Source: Halocafeteria seosinensis
Taxonomy: Eukaryota; Sar; Bigyra; Bicosoecida
Reading direction: 5' to 3'
Length of the DNA stretch: 64,000 nt
Assembly (NCBI GenBank): GCA_001687465.1
Contig: LVLI01000020.1
Location: forward strand, 1-64,000
Shown: positions 31,485 to 43,284 of the stretch, piece after piece
Layout of the letters: each line of letters starts with the position of its first letter
Numbering within the stretch: the stretch's first letter is position 1
Made by a program: the position numbers and the translations under genes
Notes under the pieces: generated by a model
Told to the model about the DNA's origin: nothing
The model's database searches: none
Seen by the model: the letters and a program-made list of their open reading frames with translations, nothing else

Positions 31485-33243
31485 TTATTTCTGAATTTTG
31501 CTGAAGGTACCACTGTCATTAAAGTATTTCTCATTGGCTTTCTTCACTCGTTCTTGAGCAGCTTGAGGATTTACTAGCTCCATGCCTTGATGAGGAGTGA
31601 AAACCAAGCTGCTTGCCAACCCTGAAGTCGCACCGCTACTTCCTCCTGCATTTGATGCCACTTTGCGCTTTTTGGTAATCTTCTGCTCTTTGCGCTCCAC
31701 CCTCATTCTGCCGTGGCCACTCTGAGACAGTCGCCCCAGTGATTCACCCATTACCGTATCACCGTACTCCCCATCAGCCTGCAAAGTTCACAGGCAACAA
31801 AGTTAAATAAATCAGCGAACACCACTATCACCTAGACAACAAACCTGGGCAAAATTCATCCTGCTAGATTCTTTGCGGACGTCGGTCATGCCCAGCTTCT
31901 CCTTCATTGCCCTGTGCCGCTTTCCTCCACGTTTTCTGCTCGGCTTGTCGTCGGGGCGAGGCAGAGGTTTCTTCTTTTTCCCCGGTGGTGGTTCTTGCCA
32001 TTTCTGGATTTTCTTCTCAATTTCTTCGTAGAAGTGTCTGCCTGTTGTACCATCTTTTGATTCCCTACAGTTATCAATCCTTGCTGCCAAAACAACCCTG
32101 CAAAGGAACGGAAAAGCATTATAGATATCTCCGTGAACACGTAAGTGTACTAACATATTCAAGCACATACTTCCCAGCCAACACTTTGGCAGCTTTTGTC
32201 CGCAAATTGTTCGGAGCACTCTGGACAAGGGGACTCTTAAAAACAATCCCTTCGTGTTGGGACGTGGATGCGCGCGAAAATCCCGACAAAACTTTTTTGC
32301 GCTGCCCAATAACCTGGACGTTACACGCTGGCACCTTAGATAGGGATTCCACCCCACCGACCACCCCGACGAGCTCAGCTGCCACCTCAGTGCTCAATAG
32401 GACTGAGACATTCGGCGCAATAACATTCATCCTGGATTCAATGAATTTTAAAATTCGTTCTTTGGCCTTCGCAAGGGCTTTTATTTCATGACACCCTTCC
32501 AGACATTTTTTCATCTCCTCTGCGTCCAATGGCTGCCCATTTGTCGTAGAAGCGGTGACTGTAACTACCATCACTTGAGTAGCAGGAAGGACGGACTGTA
32601 AATCCACTAGCGTTAAATCTGTTTCATTTTGTATCTTCTCCACAACATTGACATAGTCTAGCATATTTGGCACCAGCTGTTCCAACTCGGGGAACTTCTT
32701 GTGGTACAGGTCAGCCACAAACTTGTGCGCTGCTTGCAAGTGATCGTCAATTTCATTAATAAACTTATTGCTGTGTATGACCAACGAGTAGTCCTCAGAC
32801 TGACTCAAAGGGCCATGTATTTCCTCAGGATTCTCCACTTCGAGAGCCTCATCCACCCTCTGCACGACGTATACTTTAAACTGTGGAATCACAAACATCA
32901 GGAACGACCGTGAACTTACTTTCATCATTTCCTGGAACCTTTGCTGAGATCTCAAGTTCGCTACATCATGCACTGTCTTGGGGATTACTTTCTCAGGCGT
33001 TTCGTTAGGACCTTCCTCGGCCGGCTCTTCATGGTGAGATTGTTGTTGTTGCTTCTCTTGGTGCTGTTGGTCACCCTCTTTGGTGGTCTCTTCTTCGTCT
33101 TCGGCATCGTCTGAGTCCCCGAGATCATTCAGATCGTTCAAGAAGTCTTCGTTGAAGGATTCTTCCGCCTGTAAACGAGGGAATAGATGTAAAACGAGGC
33201 GAATGCAGCCATGACTGGAATGACGGTTCTTCCCACCTACCAT
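31485..33243 (-). CDS. PRP31: Pre-mRNA splicing factor PRP31
   Basis: U4/U6.U5 tri-snRNP component that binds the 15.5K-U4 snRNA complex. The exons are 33243-33241, 33168-32171, 32097-31845 and 31778-31485 (introns 72, 73 and 66 nt), giving 515 residues. The first coding exon is only the ATG: atg|gtaggt joins tttacag|gcggaa to give MAEESFNEDFLNDLND, like the MxxSFLxDLDxL start of other PRP31 proteins. The NOP domain includes ILKFIESRMNVIAPNVSVLL and GVVGGVESLSKVPACNVQVI, then LSGFS. After it come KIQKWQEPPPGKK and KRGGKRHRAMKEKLGM. An acidic, Gln/Glu-rich insert lies near residues 20-60. Identity is certain; the one-codon exon is inferred from splice signals and homology. Confidence 0.93.
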
Positions 33244-33966
33244 CTTTCCGGAATGTGCTTTCTGATTTATTGCTCGCACTCTCTTCTGGAAGAAACAAGC
33301 AGGTCACGCAGTCATCTATGTTATACAATGCATTCTAGATGAAATAATTTGATGATGGATTTCATTGAGCATTTTTTTTTATGACTCTGTGACAGCGTAG
33401 TCTGATAACGTAAATGATTGTCTCGTTGAAGTGAGCCTCGAGTAAGATGATCTTACTAAGATCATCTTGGTGGTGTGCATGGATGACTAGCTGGGCTCTT
33501 GCACACAGATCTATGCACCTCTCAAGTGTAGAGTCTCTTGAGAAGCACGGATGTCATGATGCGGATGTCAAGAGCTTGATCAATGGAGTCCCAACATTCC
33601 CGGACTGCAGACTGGCAGTTCCGTCATCAGGCCTTCAATAGCTTTGTACAATCCCATTTTTCTACTAACAATCAAATGAGAAGTGCGAAGAACGTCTTCG
33701 TATACATATTTCAAACTCTGCACTGTTGTACTTGTACAATACTGCCAGTGGCAGCCAGTCTAGTGAGTCCACTGGCTGAAGTTGAAGAATGGTTCAAAGC
33801 TGGAACTTTACGCGCGCGCGCGCTCCTTCACTCAATGCCAGGCTGACATAGTTTGTTTTCTCCTGTTGTTGTTACATGGCACCATCGTAAAAGTGGTAGG
33901 TGGATCGTCTTTTTGTAAATAACATTGACTTTTGGTAGGGTAAGTAAGTAGGATCGAAACGGAAAG
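33244..33966. other. 723-bp divergent intergenic region, PRP31/NEK-like kinase
   Basis: No gene. Sequence features are a 10-bp-stem hairpin with 5-nt loop at 33444-33468 (aagatgatct/agatcatctt), a second hairpin around 33751-33780 (cagccagt/actggctg), and an alternating (CG)n run near 33811-33823. The last can adopt Z-DNA in principle. Promoters of both genes should be here. Confidence 0.5.
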
Positions 33967-35627
33967 ATGTCGGCCTCAATGAAAGACTTCCGAGTGCTGC
34001 AAATGCTGGGTAAGGGCAGCTACGGCTCAGTGTACAAGTGCAAGCGCAACTCAGATGGCTATACGTAAGTCTACCTTAAGAAGCACCGGGAGCACCCCAG
34101 CACAGTCTAAGTCTGACATCGATCCTGCAGTTATGCTGTCAAAGAGGTGAACATCCGCAAATTGTCCGCCCGGGAAAGGTAAGCTGCGCGCCATATTGTG
34201 GTAACGGCTGTGCAGATGCAGATGTTCTTGACCGATCATCTTGTGACCTTTTTGCAGAGAGGATGCTGTCAATGAGATCAGGATTCTTGCCTCAATTCGG
34301 CACAAGAACATCATCAGGTGCGTATTTTGCGTGTTTGACATGAATATCCATGTAACTCAACTGGGGCTCCGCTCTTGCGCAGATACTGCGAAGCCTTCGT
34401 GGAAAGGGACAACTTGTACATCGTCATGGAATTTGCAGAACACGGCGATACTCATCGACAAATCAAGAAGTTCAAAGAAGCGAACAAGTATATCAAGGAG
34501 ACCACCATCTGGTCCTACTTGATTCAAATTTGTCTCGGGCTGCAGGAGCTACACTCTCGCAACATTCTTCACAGGGTATGTATCAGTGAAAATCTCTTTT
34601 TAACAATAGGACTGGGAACTTCGACTCAATGTCTGGGGCTGTTTGTACAGGACATAAAGCCAAAGAACATTTTTTTAACTGACAAGAACCACATTCGCTT
34701 GGGAGATCTCGGTTGTGCTAAGCTGATCAAGTCCGGAATGGCCAAAACACAAATAGGCACCCCCTATTACATGAGTCCTGAAATTTGGTCTAATAAACCC
34801 TACGACACCAAGTCCGATATGTGGGCTGTTGGGGCGTTCATTTACGAGCTGTGTGCTCTTCACCCGCCATTCTTGGCCAACGATGTTAACGGACTTGCCC
34901 GGAAGATCAAAACCCAGCCCGCTCCGAGAGTATCCCGGCATTACTCTGAAGAGTTGGCAATGATCGTGGCCCGCTTGTTGTGTAAGTGTTCAAGGGTGGA
35001 TGAGGGACATCTTCCACTTCACTTGATTTTATCATCTGCTTGCTTGTTTTTGCAGCGAAGAACCCTTCCACGAGGCCATCAATTAATGAAGTAATGGAAA
35101 TGCCTGCGATCCAGAAGCACATGCACCTACTTCCTAACAACGACGACGGAGGACGTTACCAAAACGCTCCACAGTCGCAATTGCTTGCTACCATTAAAGT
35201 GCCTCCAGCTTTAGGACGGCCTGGCAGAAACTGCCAATTGGATTTGCCTGATGCGGCTTACCCGGAAGAGGATGCATCCACGGACGCAGCATCGGCTAGC
35301 GGTGGAAGCTCTTCCGAAAAGAGCAAGCCCCGTGACGCTCCAGTAGAAGCGAAAGGACCATTGACTAGCGATGGAACTAGCTCGTCCGACAAGAGCAAGC
35401 CGCGTAACGCTCTGGCGGAAGCCAAAGCTCGAGGCTATAAACATGGAGGCATGGGAATTGCCAACAATGCCAAGGGAGCACAAAAACCGTTGCGAGAACG
35501 CACGAACGTGTCGCGACAGGCGGCAGCCGCTAGACGACCTGCTGGCGCAGCCCGACGATATGTCTCTGCCGCTCAAGCGATTGGAAAAATACCGCGACCG
35601 CGACCGCGCGCTCGCCCGGTGATGTAG
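33967..35627 (+). CDS. NIMA-related (NEK) serine/threonine protein kinase
   Basis: Six exons: 33967-34064, 34131-34178, 34258-34317, 34383-34575, 34651-34981 and 35056-35627. Introns are 66, 79, 65, 75 and 74 nt, giving 433 residues. The kinase domain covers about residues 8-260: glycine loop GKGSYGSVYK, lysine in YAVKEVN, catalytic loop ILHRDIKPKNIF (split by an intron before the Asp), DLG in place of DFG (LGDLGCAKL, as in several NEKs), activation segment QIGTPYYMSPEI. All catalytic residues are present. The C-terminal 170 residues are Ser/Ala/Arg-rich and end in a very basic RPRPRARPVM; no coiled coil is evident. NEK kinases act in cell cycle, microtubule or ciliary control; which applies here is unknown. 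Convergent with OXA1. Confidence 0.9.
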
Positions 35628-35729
35628 GTACTGTACAATGTACAAGTTGTACAACAATTACATAATGTTCAACACTTTATATTTAAATATATCTTACGGA
35701 AAGAGTTCGTGTTAATTTTCTGTCTGTAT

Positions 35730-37014
35730 CTATTTCTTCCGTTTTCCTTTTTTCCTGGCATCAAGCTCCGCTTTCGTCAAGTAGGCGGTTTGGCTGGATG
35801 TTTCCTTCTCGCTGTCCTTCAACGATTCGGTATGCGGCGGAGATGGAGGAGGTGGCGGTGATACCTCCCCCATGCCTTTCCAGGAAACATATTTCGAGTC
35901 ACCTTTACCTGTATCGTGCTTTTCTTGATCGGTTCCGAGTGCTTCAGTCAATGTCTTTATGAAAGGATTTTGCTTCATTTTTTCCGTCTGCTCCGCTTCA
36001 TACTGCTTTTGCATAGCCTTTGCTTCTTCTTGAGTTTGTCCCTGAAGCGGCAAAGGGTCTACGTTCGGAAATTCGACCGGTATTCCTGCCATCTTCTTGA
36101 AGAAACTGCTACGTAACAAGCCCTGTTGCAGGCACATACTAAGACTGGTAGCGGCGAAGTAAACTTGGGTGCCCTGGGAAAGTTTAGCAACGAAGTGCTA
36201 GAAATGAGATAATGGGGTCAGTTGAGTCTCAAGGAGTTGCACTTACGGCTGGAAATTGAGTGGACACTAGACCAAAGAACGCAGCAAAACCAATTCCAAA
36301 CTTTCTCATTTTTTCTCCAGTAAGTCCTAAAGTTGGGATCCCTTGCGTATTTGGATTTAGAACAGCTGACAATATACCTGTTGCAGCCGTGAAAGCCGGC
36401 AGTGCATAAAGAGGGTCGGGTACATCTAAGTGCTGGAACCACAGCGTTCCGCCATCACGGAAATCTTCGATATGAGCAGCGTCTATGCTGAGTTCCCTTA
36501 GAGCCCAAATCATCCCTAGCGCCATTGGTGCCTGCACAACTAGCGGCACAAAACTACGAAACAAACCGACGTTATGTTCCTTCATGAGTTGAGCCCTTTG
36601 TCTGTACAAAGTCATCGCTTTCGCTTCGTCTCCTTCTTGTCGAGCTTCCGAAAACCGCTTCATGAGATTGTTCAAGTGAGGCATAATACGCCTCATACGT
36701 GCTGCCGAGCCAACTGATCGGAAAAAGAGGGGTATGTTGATGGCACGAATAGCTGCAGTCACAATCAGTATAGCCTCCCAGTATGGGACTCCCAAGAGGA
36801 CATGGGTGTCGTTGACCACACTAGCCCAGAAATTGGTGAAGCCGGTCTGATCCAAGACAGTAGCATATGTTTCGTCTGGCGTTCCATCAACGGTAGAGGG
36901 TGGTGACGAAGAGGATGTGGATGACAGACCACGTGTATGTATGCATGCGCGCAGCGGGCGCTTGGTATGCGCATGCACATGCGCACGCACAAGGCGCCTC
37001 GAGACAGCTAGCAT
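35730..37014 (-). CDS. OXA1: Mitochondrial OXA1/YidC-type membrane insertase
   Basis: Inserts proteins into the inner mitochondrial membrane. The exons are 37014-36247 and 36197-35730, joined in phase 0 across a 49-nt intron (the shortest in the window), giving 411 residues. The N-terminus MLAVSRRLVRAHVHAH is basic and without acidic residues, like a mitochondrial presequence. The insertase core has WEAILIVTAAIRAINIPLF, a charged coiled segment with RARMRRI-type residues and KAMTLYRQRAQLMKEHNV, then FVPLVVQAPMALGMIWAL and later helices. The C-terminal tail of about 130 residues is hydrophilic, proline-rich (SPPPPPSPPHTES) and ends in KKGKRKK, which could contact mitoribosomes (inference). A (TG)n run lies immediately before the ATG. 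Confidence 0.88.
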
Positions 37015-37017
37015 CTT

Positions 37018-37042
37018 ACACACACACACACACACACACACA
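37018..37042. repeat. (CA)n microsatellite abutting the OXA1 start codon
   Basis: An uninterrupted CA run of about 12 units on the plus strand. On the OXA1 coding strand this is a TG tract ending three bases before the ATG at 37014, so it is in the leader. Confidence 0.9.
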
Positions 37043-37412
37043 GAGGAGTTAGAGAGAGGATCATTGACAATTCGTAGTGTTGCGTTATTATCAATGCCCC
37101 ATGGGAACGCCATTCATACTCCTTCCTTAGGTTCCACTTGTGAAATTGAGCGGCATCAACGGAGCAGCATTTAGCTCCTTATCCACGATATTGATTGTCT
37201 ACAAATAATATTCATTTTATGCGCACTACTACCGGGTACTTGATAGTGTTCACTGTATTGGCGATACGGCATCCAAGAAGCAGTACCTTGGCGATACAAC
37301 AATAGATTGATATAGTGACACACGACGCCATTAGCCCCACGATAGAGGCGTGTGTATATGTGTTCGTCTGGACCTGAGAGGGCACAACGGCTTCTTTGCA
37401 GCATAAGGGAGA

Positions 37413-40400
37413 ATGCAGCCTCAACAAAGCCAAGAAAGTCAGCACCAGGCCGACTTGGGAACGATCTTGGAGAATTTGAATTCCGAAGATGGCACACGGA
37501 GACAACAGGCCGAGCAATGGTTGGCAGCTGCTGAACAGCAGCCTCAGACGGTAAGTACACTCTCTGCCGTCAAAGCTCTTGCCTACAAGAGAAGCCGACG
37601 ACCGTTGATTGTGGTTCCTGTGGCTTACTTTGTTCGTGAATCGCAGCTCATTCCTGGATTAATCGAACAGGGTATACGCAACACCAACACGGCGCTGGCG
37701 CAACTTGGTTTTGTACTGCTTCGCCAGCAATTCAAAAAGTCTACTAATCCATGGAAACATCTCCCGGAGAGCACACAAAATCAAGGTGCGTCTCGAGGGC
37801 TATTAAGTCTCTTGCAATTGGGTGTGCATTTTGGTTTGTCTCAACGACAGTCAAGGAGCAACTCCTACACGCGCTCGGTTGTACCGTTTCGAAGCAGCAA
37901 GGACATGTAATCAGCCATGCCATAGCAGAGCTCGTGTCAACTATTGCTTGTGAGGGGCAGAAGTGGGAAGGTGCATTGAACTTTGTGCCCACCTTGCTAC
38001 AGGATAAGGAGGAAATTCGCCGAGAAGTGGGAGGTTTCTTACTCAGTAAGATTGCCGAATATGCGGGAGAAGAAGTTCTTGCTTCTCATGCGGATGAATT
38101 ATGGCCAACTATAAATAAGTTGCTAAATGATAGTTCCGTCCTCGTTGCTGCAAGGGGGATCCAGTCAGCTTGCTTCCTAGTACTCAGTCTGGATCCAAAT
38201 AGTCAGGCACGTTTTACCGAGGCCATTCCTCGGATTTTGAAGGTGTGTTGGAGAGGTTGCCGAAGCGCTATATATCTTATGACCTCATTGCCACCTCTGT
38301 ATCTTACAGACCCTCGAGCGTGTATTGGCAAGTGATGAAGAGATAGCTCAAGAATCTCTACAAACATTCACAGAGCTCGCGAAACAAGCTCCATCCTTGT
38401 TTCGAGAATACCTCAACGTTGCTCAAGATGCAATGCTTTTTGTTGTTAAGAGAACTGAGTTTGACGACAGGTATGCGTCTTAGTATAACCATTCCCATTG
38501 CAATTGTAGTTATTGCAATACCATGCAGTATCCGCCAAACGGCTTTGGAACTTATAATCGAACTATGCGAAGAAGGAGGAGGAATGGTGCGAAAGAACAA
38601 GAGGTTTGTCGAGCATGCCGTAGTTGCAGCAACCAACTTAATCGCGGAAGTTGAGGACGACGACCAATGGTCGAACTCAGCAGAGAGCACGAAGACATTT
38701 ACAGGCGATGGAGAGGAAGAGGAAATGTCGATGTTGGGGGAGGAGGCACTGGATAGAGTGATAAACTCTATTGGTGCCAAAACCTGCCTCCCTTACTTCT
38801 TGAACCATTTAGGCACTCTGCTCAATGGTGATTGGAAATATCGACGCGCAGCGTTAGTTGGCTTATCCTTAGTGGGTCCGGCTTCGTCGAAGGAGATGCA
38901 CAGCCAACTTCGAATGATCACTGAGAAAGTCGTCACTTACTTTAGTGATCCAGAGCCCCGCGTAAGAAACGCTGCAGTTTACTGCATTAGGGAACTAGCA
39001 TTGGGATTCTCCGACATGGGCAAGAAGAAGACGTTTCAACAAATGACACATGATGTTGTTGTGCCCAGCCTTAACTCACTACTCAGTGCGCAAGGCGCCA
39101 GCGGAGGCATAGAGAGACTTCGGAGTGCTGCCGCTTCGGCCTACTCGGCATTCCTTACTCCTCATGCGTGCAAGCGTCGTCATCTGGGAAACATCAAACA
39201 GTTTCTTCAACTACTTGTGGAGCTTCTCGAACATAGTCGTTTCCTAACATCCAAAGAAAACGCTATGACAGCTATTGCCGCAGCGTCAACGATTGCAACG
39301 AAGGAATTCACTGAATTTTATGACAACTTCATGTCTATCGCCAAGTGTGTCTTTGAGAACGCTGTTCAAGCGTCACAGACAGATGGATCGTCTGTTTCAT
39401 TGAAGAATCGTTCTTTGGAATGTATTGCTCTTATTTGTTCGTCTGTCGGAAGTGATCAAGCAAGGGAAGATGCCCACCAGGTAATGCAGATTCTTGTTAA
39501 TAACCCTAGCTTGTTTGATACTGATGATTCGGAATCCTACCAGTACTTGACTGCGGCTTGTGTGCGATTGGGCAAAACTCTCGGAAACGGGGTGGCGTCA
39601 TACCTGAGCGTTTTGCTCCCTCCGCTTGCAAGAACCGCAATGCAGGAAATACCGCTCACTGCAATTGACGCCGACGACGAGAAGCTTAACAGTGAGAACA
39701 GTCGCTATGCTGCTGTATCTGTGGAAGTGGTTGGAGAAGGAACCCGTGTCTTAGCGGTGGATTCATCAGCGTTGCAGGACAAATGCACGGCGGCATCGAT
39801 GCTGTTTCATTATGTGGAGAGTTTGTCAACCGCGGCTGTTTTACCGTATTTGGATACGATAGCAGAGCCTCTGCTAAAGGGCATTAGCGAAACACAGATC
39901 CAAAATTTGCGCGTTACATGTTTGTGCTCTGCATCACCAATTCTGCGTTGTGCATTGAAAGACAGAAACGATGTCTCACGCGCCCAGAGGTATGCCGAAG
40001 ATATCATCGGCCGATTGTGTGAATCAATAAAAAAAGAGCAAGATCGGGAGGTGGTTGCAACTGCGACGGAAGTACTAGCCGAATGTGTCAAACTCTGTAA
40101 GGAGAGCTTTGATGCTAATTCCGAATTTTGCTCCCAAGCTGCACCACCGCAGACTCAGTGGGAAACGCTGGTCGACTCGATAAGCGAGTGCATACAAACA
40201 AGCAAAGGGCAACTAGATAAGGCCACAGCAAGTACCTCCCAGGAGGATTTCGATGATGAGGCTGCTGAGCAATTGGAAGAGTCGTGCAGTACTGAGGAGG
40301 AAATCCTAACATCTCTTATTGACTGCGTTGGGTTCTTTGTAAAACTTTATGGAAATACGGTATTGCCCTATCTCTCGAGGAGCCTCTTACCGAACCTTCT

Positions 40401-41175
40401 TCCCTGGTTGGACAAACGGAAACGGCACGAAGCAGTTTTACTTTCCTCTGCTTTATGTTGCTGCGAGGATATAATCGAATACTGCGGGGAAGAGGCGAAC
40501 GAACTGGCCGCCAAAATATTACCGTATTGCTTCGAGAACCTAAACCATGAGAGAGGCAGCGTACAACAATCTGCTGCATATGGAATCGGTATAGTAGCCA
40601 AATTGAAACCGCAGTACATGCCGGCGGAAAGGACGGAACAGGCTTTCTCGGCACTAACAAGCCACGTACGCGAGCACTCTAACAGCGCTAGGGAAGACAA
40701 CGGGGAAATGGAAGCTGCAATGGACAATGTTGTCGCAGCGTTGTTCAAGATTGCCATGTATCGTATGCCGGAATTGGGGTTCCAAAGTCAAATACCCCAT
40801 GCTGTAGATCTGGTCATACAGTACCTCCCCATTAAGCAGGATACGATAGAGGGGCGTGAACTGCACCAATGGTTACTCGAGAGCATTATACAGCACAGCC
40901 AGATAGTCTTTGCTACAGCATCTATGACGGTTTGTACTCTGGCAAGGAAGGTGTATGAAATTGGTTCATTGCATTATGAGAAGTTGACGGAAGAGCTAGC
41001 TCCGGATGAAGAGCGAGATTACATTTTACCAAGCGGTACGGAAAATTTGGTGACACAGAGTCTCCAGTCCCTGAAGGCGCTCGACGATAACCAGTTTGAA
41101 CAAGCGTGTAATTCAGTCGATACCGAGGACCGCAGCGCTGTCGAAGCACTCGCAAAATTGGTTCAGTCTCGCTAG
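37413..41175 (+). CDS. IPO5: Importin beta family karyopherin (importin-5/Kap121-like)
   Basis: Nuclear import receptor made of HEAT repeats that binds Ran-GTP and cargo such as ribosomal proteins and histones. Five exons: 37413-37550, 37647-37785, 37851-38242, 38310-38470 and 38529-41175. Introns are 96, 65, 67 and 58 nt, giving 1,158 residues, a usual length for the family. The N-terminus has the importin start pattern (ILENLNSEDGTRRQQAEQWL). HEAT helices follow throughout, with an acidic linker at about residues 365-390 (EEEEMSMLGEEALDRVI) like the importin-5 acidic loop and GEEALDR motif. The C-terminus is HEAT-like to the end. Its stop is 10 bp from that of the convergent gene on the other strand. 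Assignment to importin-5 rather than importin-4 is likely, not certain. Confidence 0.88.
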
Positions 41176-41185
41176 ATTGTTCCGG

Positions 41186-41980
41186 TTACCGTGGAAACTT
41201 CTGTCCCTCGATAGTTACCGAGGGGGGCTTATACAAAGGCCATAGACCACCGAGGGGTCGTCGGTCCTTATAAAAGCACTCAGCTGCATGCACTCCGTTT
41301 TCAGATTGACTACCCGGAAACGGCCCGTCGGAAACTCCACCTCCGAAGAATTCCCGGATAATCTGCGTGTATGTATAGCGATTCTCCTTCTAATTTTGTT
41401 TTGAATAGGTCGGAATTATAACTTACCCGTCCTTTCCTACCGTGGTGTCCCGATTTCTGCATAGTTTCAGTCACCTTTTGGAAGTCTTGCTCCACAGACT
41501 CGGGCTGTGGTATTCCCAAACATATCAGAGTTTGGAACGTAATGATCGGAACATAACATCTTCGTCAACGTACCAATGTTTCTTCCAGCTCTTCATCACT
41601 TGGGGCCTGGTAATGCCGTGACCGTTGTTTTTCCTCAACTTGTTCCCTTGCTTCCTGTCGGGATCTGTCCAAGAAACTCGTAGGAACTTGGTCGATCGCT
41701 TGACGGATGAGCCGAGTTTCTTTAGGAGCATGCTCTTTGACTGTCCGTTGGGCTTGTCCCTTAGTTTTACTGGGGGTAAGCAACGGAATGGAACGTTCTA
41801 GACAGCATGAAAGGACGGAGGGCCATCGAATTCGCCACCATACCTATGCTTCGTACTGTGATGGTAGTCGCTCTCCAAGAAGACGCCTGTCGAAGGCTCC
41901 CCCCTAGTTCGTCGAGGCCAAGAGGCATGGCTCGTTGGCCTCATGATGGTAACATCATTAGAAAATGTTACCGTCTCCAT
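41186..41980 (-). CDS. Unrecognised 195-residue protein, four-exon model
   Basis: I reconstructed this gene from splice signals alone. Exons are 41980-41844, 41769-41574, 41504-41427 and 41362-41186 (introns 74, 69 and 64 nt). All three joins keep frame and every intron has the size and borders typical of this window. The product is hydrophilic, with a charged helical middle (RLIRQAIDQVPTSFLDRSRQ, then EQVEEKQRSRHYQ) and a Gly/Pro-rich C-terminus (REFFGGGVSDGPFPG, then LWPLYKPPSVTIEGQKFPR). No membrane helix, signal peptide or known motif is visible. The start may instead be a downstream ATG (MRPTSHASW). The consistency of splice sites makes a real gene likely; function unknown. Confidence 0.6.
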
Positions 41981-42584
41981 CGTATCCTAGACAGAGTGTT
42001 TCGTCTTGAATATAGCTTAGAGATGTGCGACACGTCCGAGCGCGCGCTCTGAGACTCTTTCACTTTATCCACTACCAGTGATTGCCACTGAAACTATACT
42101 GAGAATACAACTCACGAAGCGAGCGACTATGCCACAGACAGTCTACAACACCGTGCCACATGCCAACACGCTCAAAATAGCGCCATCTTGATAGCATCTC
42201 CCTTGCGAAATGGCGTAACTTCAAGCTCAACGGAAACGTGACCTTCACAAACCTGCCCTGCGAAAAGATTGTCTGGTTAATGGACTTTGCCACGTATGAA
42301 CCCATCCCTTAGCAAGCAGGCATCGTAAACACCATGCACTTGATGAATCGATAAATTGGAGGCTCATTATACCCCGCTTGATTTTCTATTTGGAACGATT
42401 TCCCTTTATTTCGGTGGTTGACTACGCAACTGGAGACCCTCGTTCGCGTGCAAAGTACTTAAGGATTTTGGCACGGATAGGCAGCGTTACCTCTCGATAC
42501 TGAATCAAGGCCAATATCATCAGACTAGACAAAGTCTCGATTAAGTGGTTTCTTTCATAGCGAAACAGGAAATACAGTTAAAAG
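41981..42584. other. 604-bp intergenic region, no gene recognised
   Basis: Lies between the divergent starts of the unknown gene and mitochondrial ACP. Contains cgcgcgct near 42041 and no repeat, RNA gene or meaningful open frame. Confidence 0.5.
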
Positions 42585-43163
42585 ATGCTTCGTTTGGCAA
42601 ATTTCACTCGAAGGGCTAGAGCCTTCAATGTCTTCGCGCAACCTGTCATGAGGCAGTTCTGTGCTCCTTCTACACAGGTAAGTTGTCGGTTCATAAATAT
42701 GTTTTTCTGTGCCATGCAACACTTTGGCGGCGTGTGCTCGGTTTGCTACTTCTCCCTGTGTAGCGCGAGCACGTCAGTCCCCCAGGGACAGCTCTGTAGG
42801 GCGCCTCCAGGGGTCAATCCACCCCGATGCTTTTTGTAATTTCGCTAGGGCGAGTTAGTCGGCAGTAAGTGTTGATGTCACTTCACTCATCTGGTTTCTT
42901 GCTTGCAGCACTTTTTAGACAAAGGCGAGGTAGCGGAAAGAGTTATGACAGTGTTGAAAAACTTTGAGAAGGTGGACCCAGTAAAAGTTAACGAAAAGGC
43001 TCACTTCTCCAATGACTTAGGCTTGGATTCTCTGGACCAAGTCGAGGTTTGTATGGCTATTGAGGAAGAATTTGCTATTCAAATCCCAGACGCGGAAGCC
43101 GAGAAGATACTTACAGCGGAAGATGCTATTCAGTTCGTTACCACACACCCTCAGGCTAAGTAA
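42585..43163 (+). CDS. NDUFAB1: Mitochondrial acyl carrier protein
   Basis: Carries acyl chains on phosphopantetheine for mitochondrial fatty acid/lipoate synthesis and is also a subunit of complex I and an LYR-protein partner. The exons are 42585-42677 and 42909-43163, giving 115 residues. The 231-nt intron is the longest in the window. The first exon encodes an Arg-rich presequence (MLRLANFTRRARAFNV). The carrier domain has DLGLDSLDQVEVCMAIEEEF, in which the Ser of DSLD is the pantetheine site, followed by IPDAEAEKILT. Convergent with PDI, 121 bp apart. Length and motif fit mitochondrial rather than plastid ACP; location is inferred from the presequence. Confidence 0.9.
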
Positions 43164-43284
43164 AATCGAGTTCATGGCGTTTGTAGGATCCAACTCTAGT
43201 TTCAAAGGAACCAAATATACTACGTGCACAGGGAGACTCCGTTGAAAGTGTATTTGCTTTGTTTAACTTGTGATTATCGGATGA

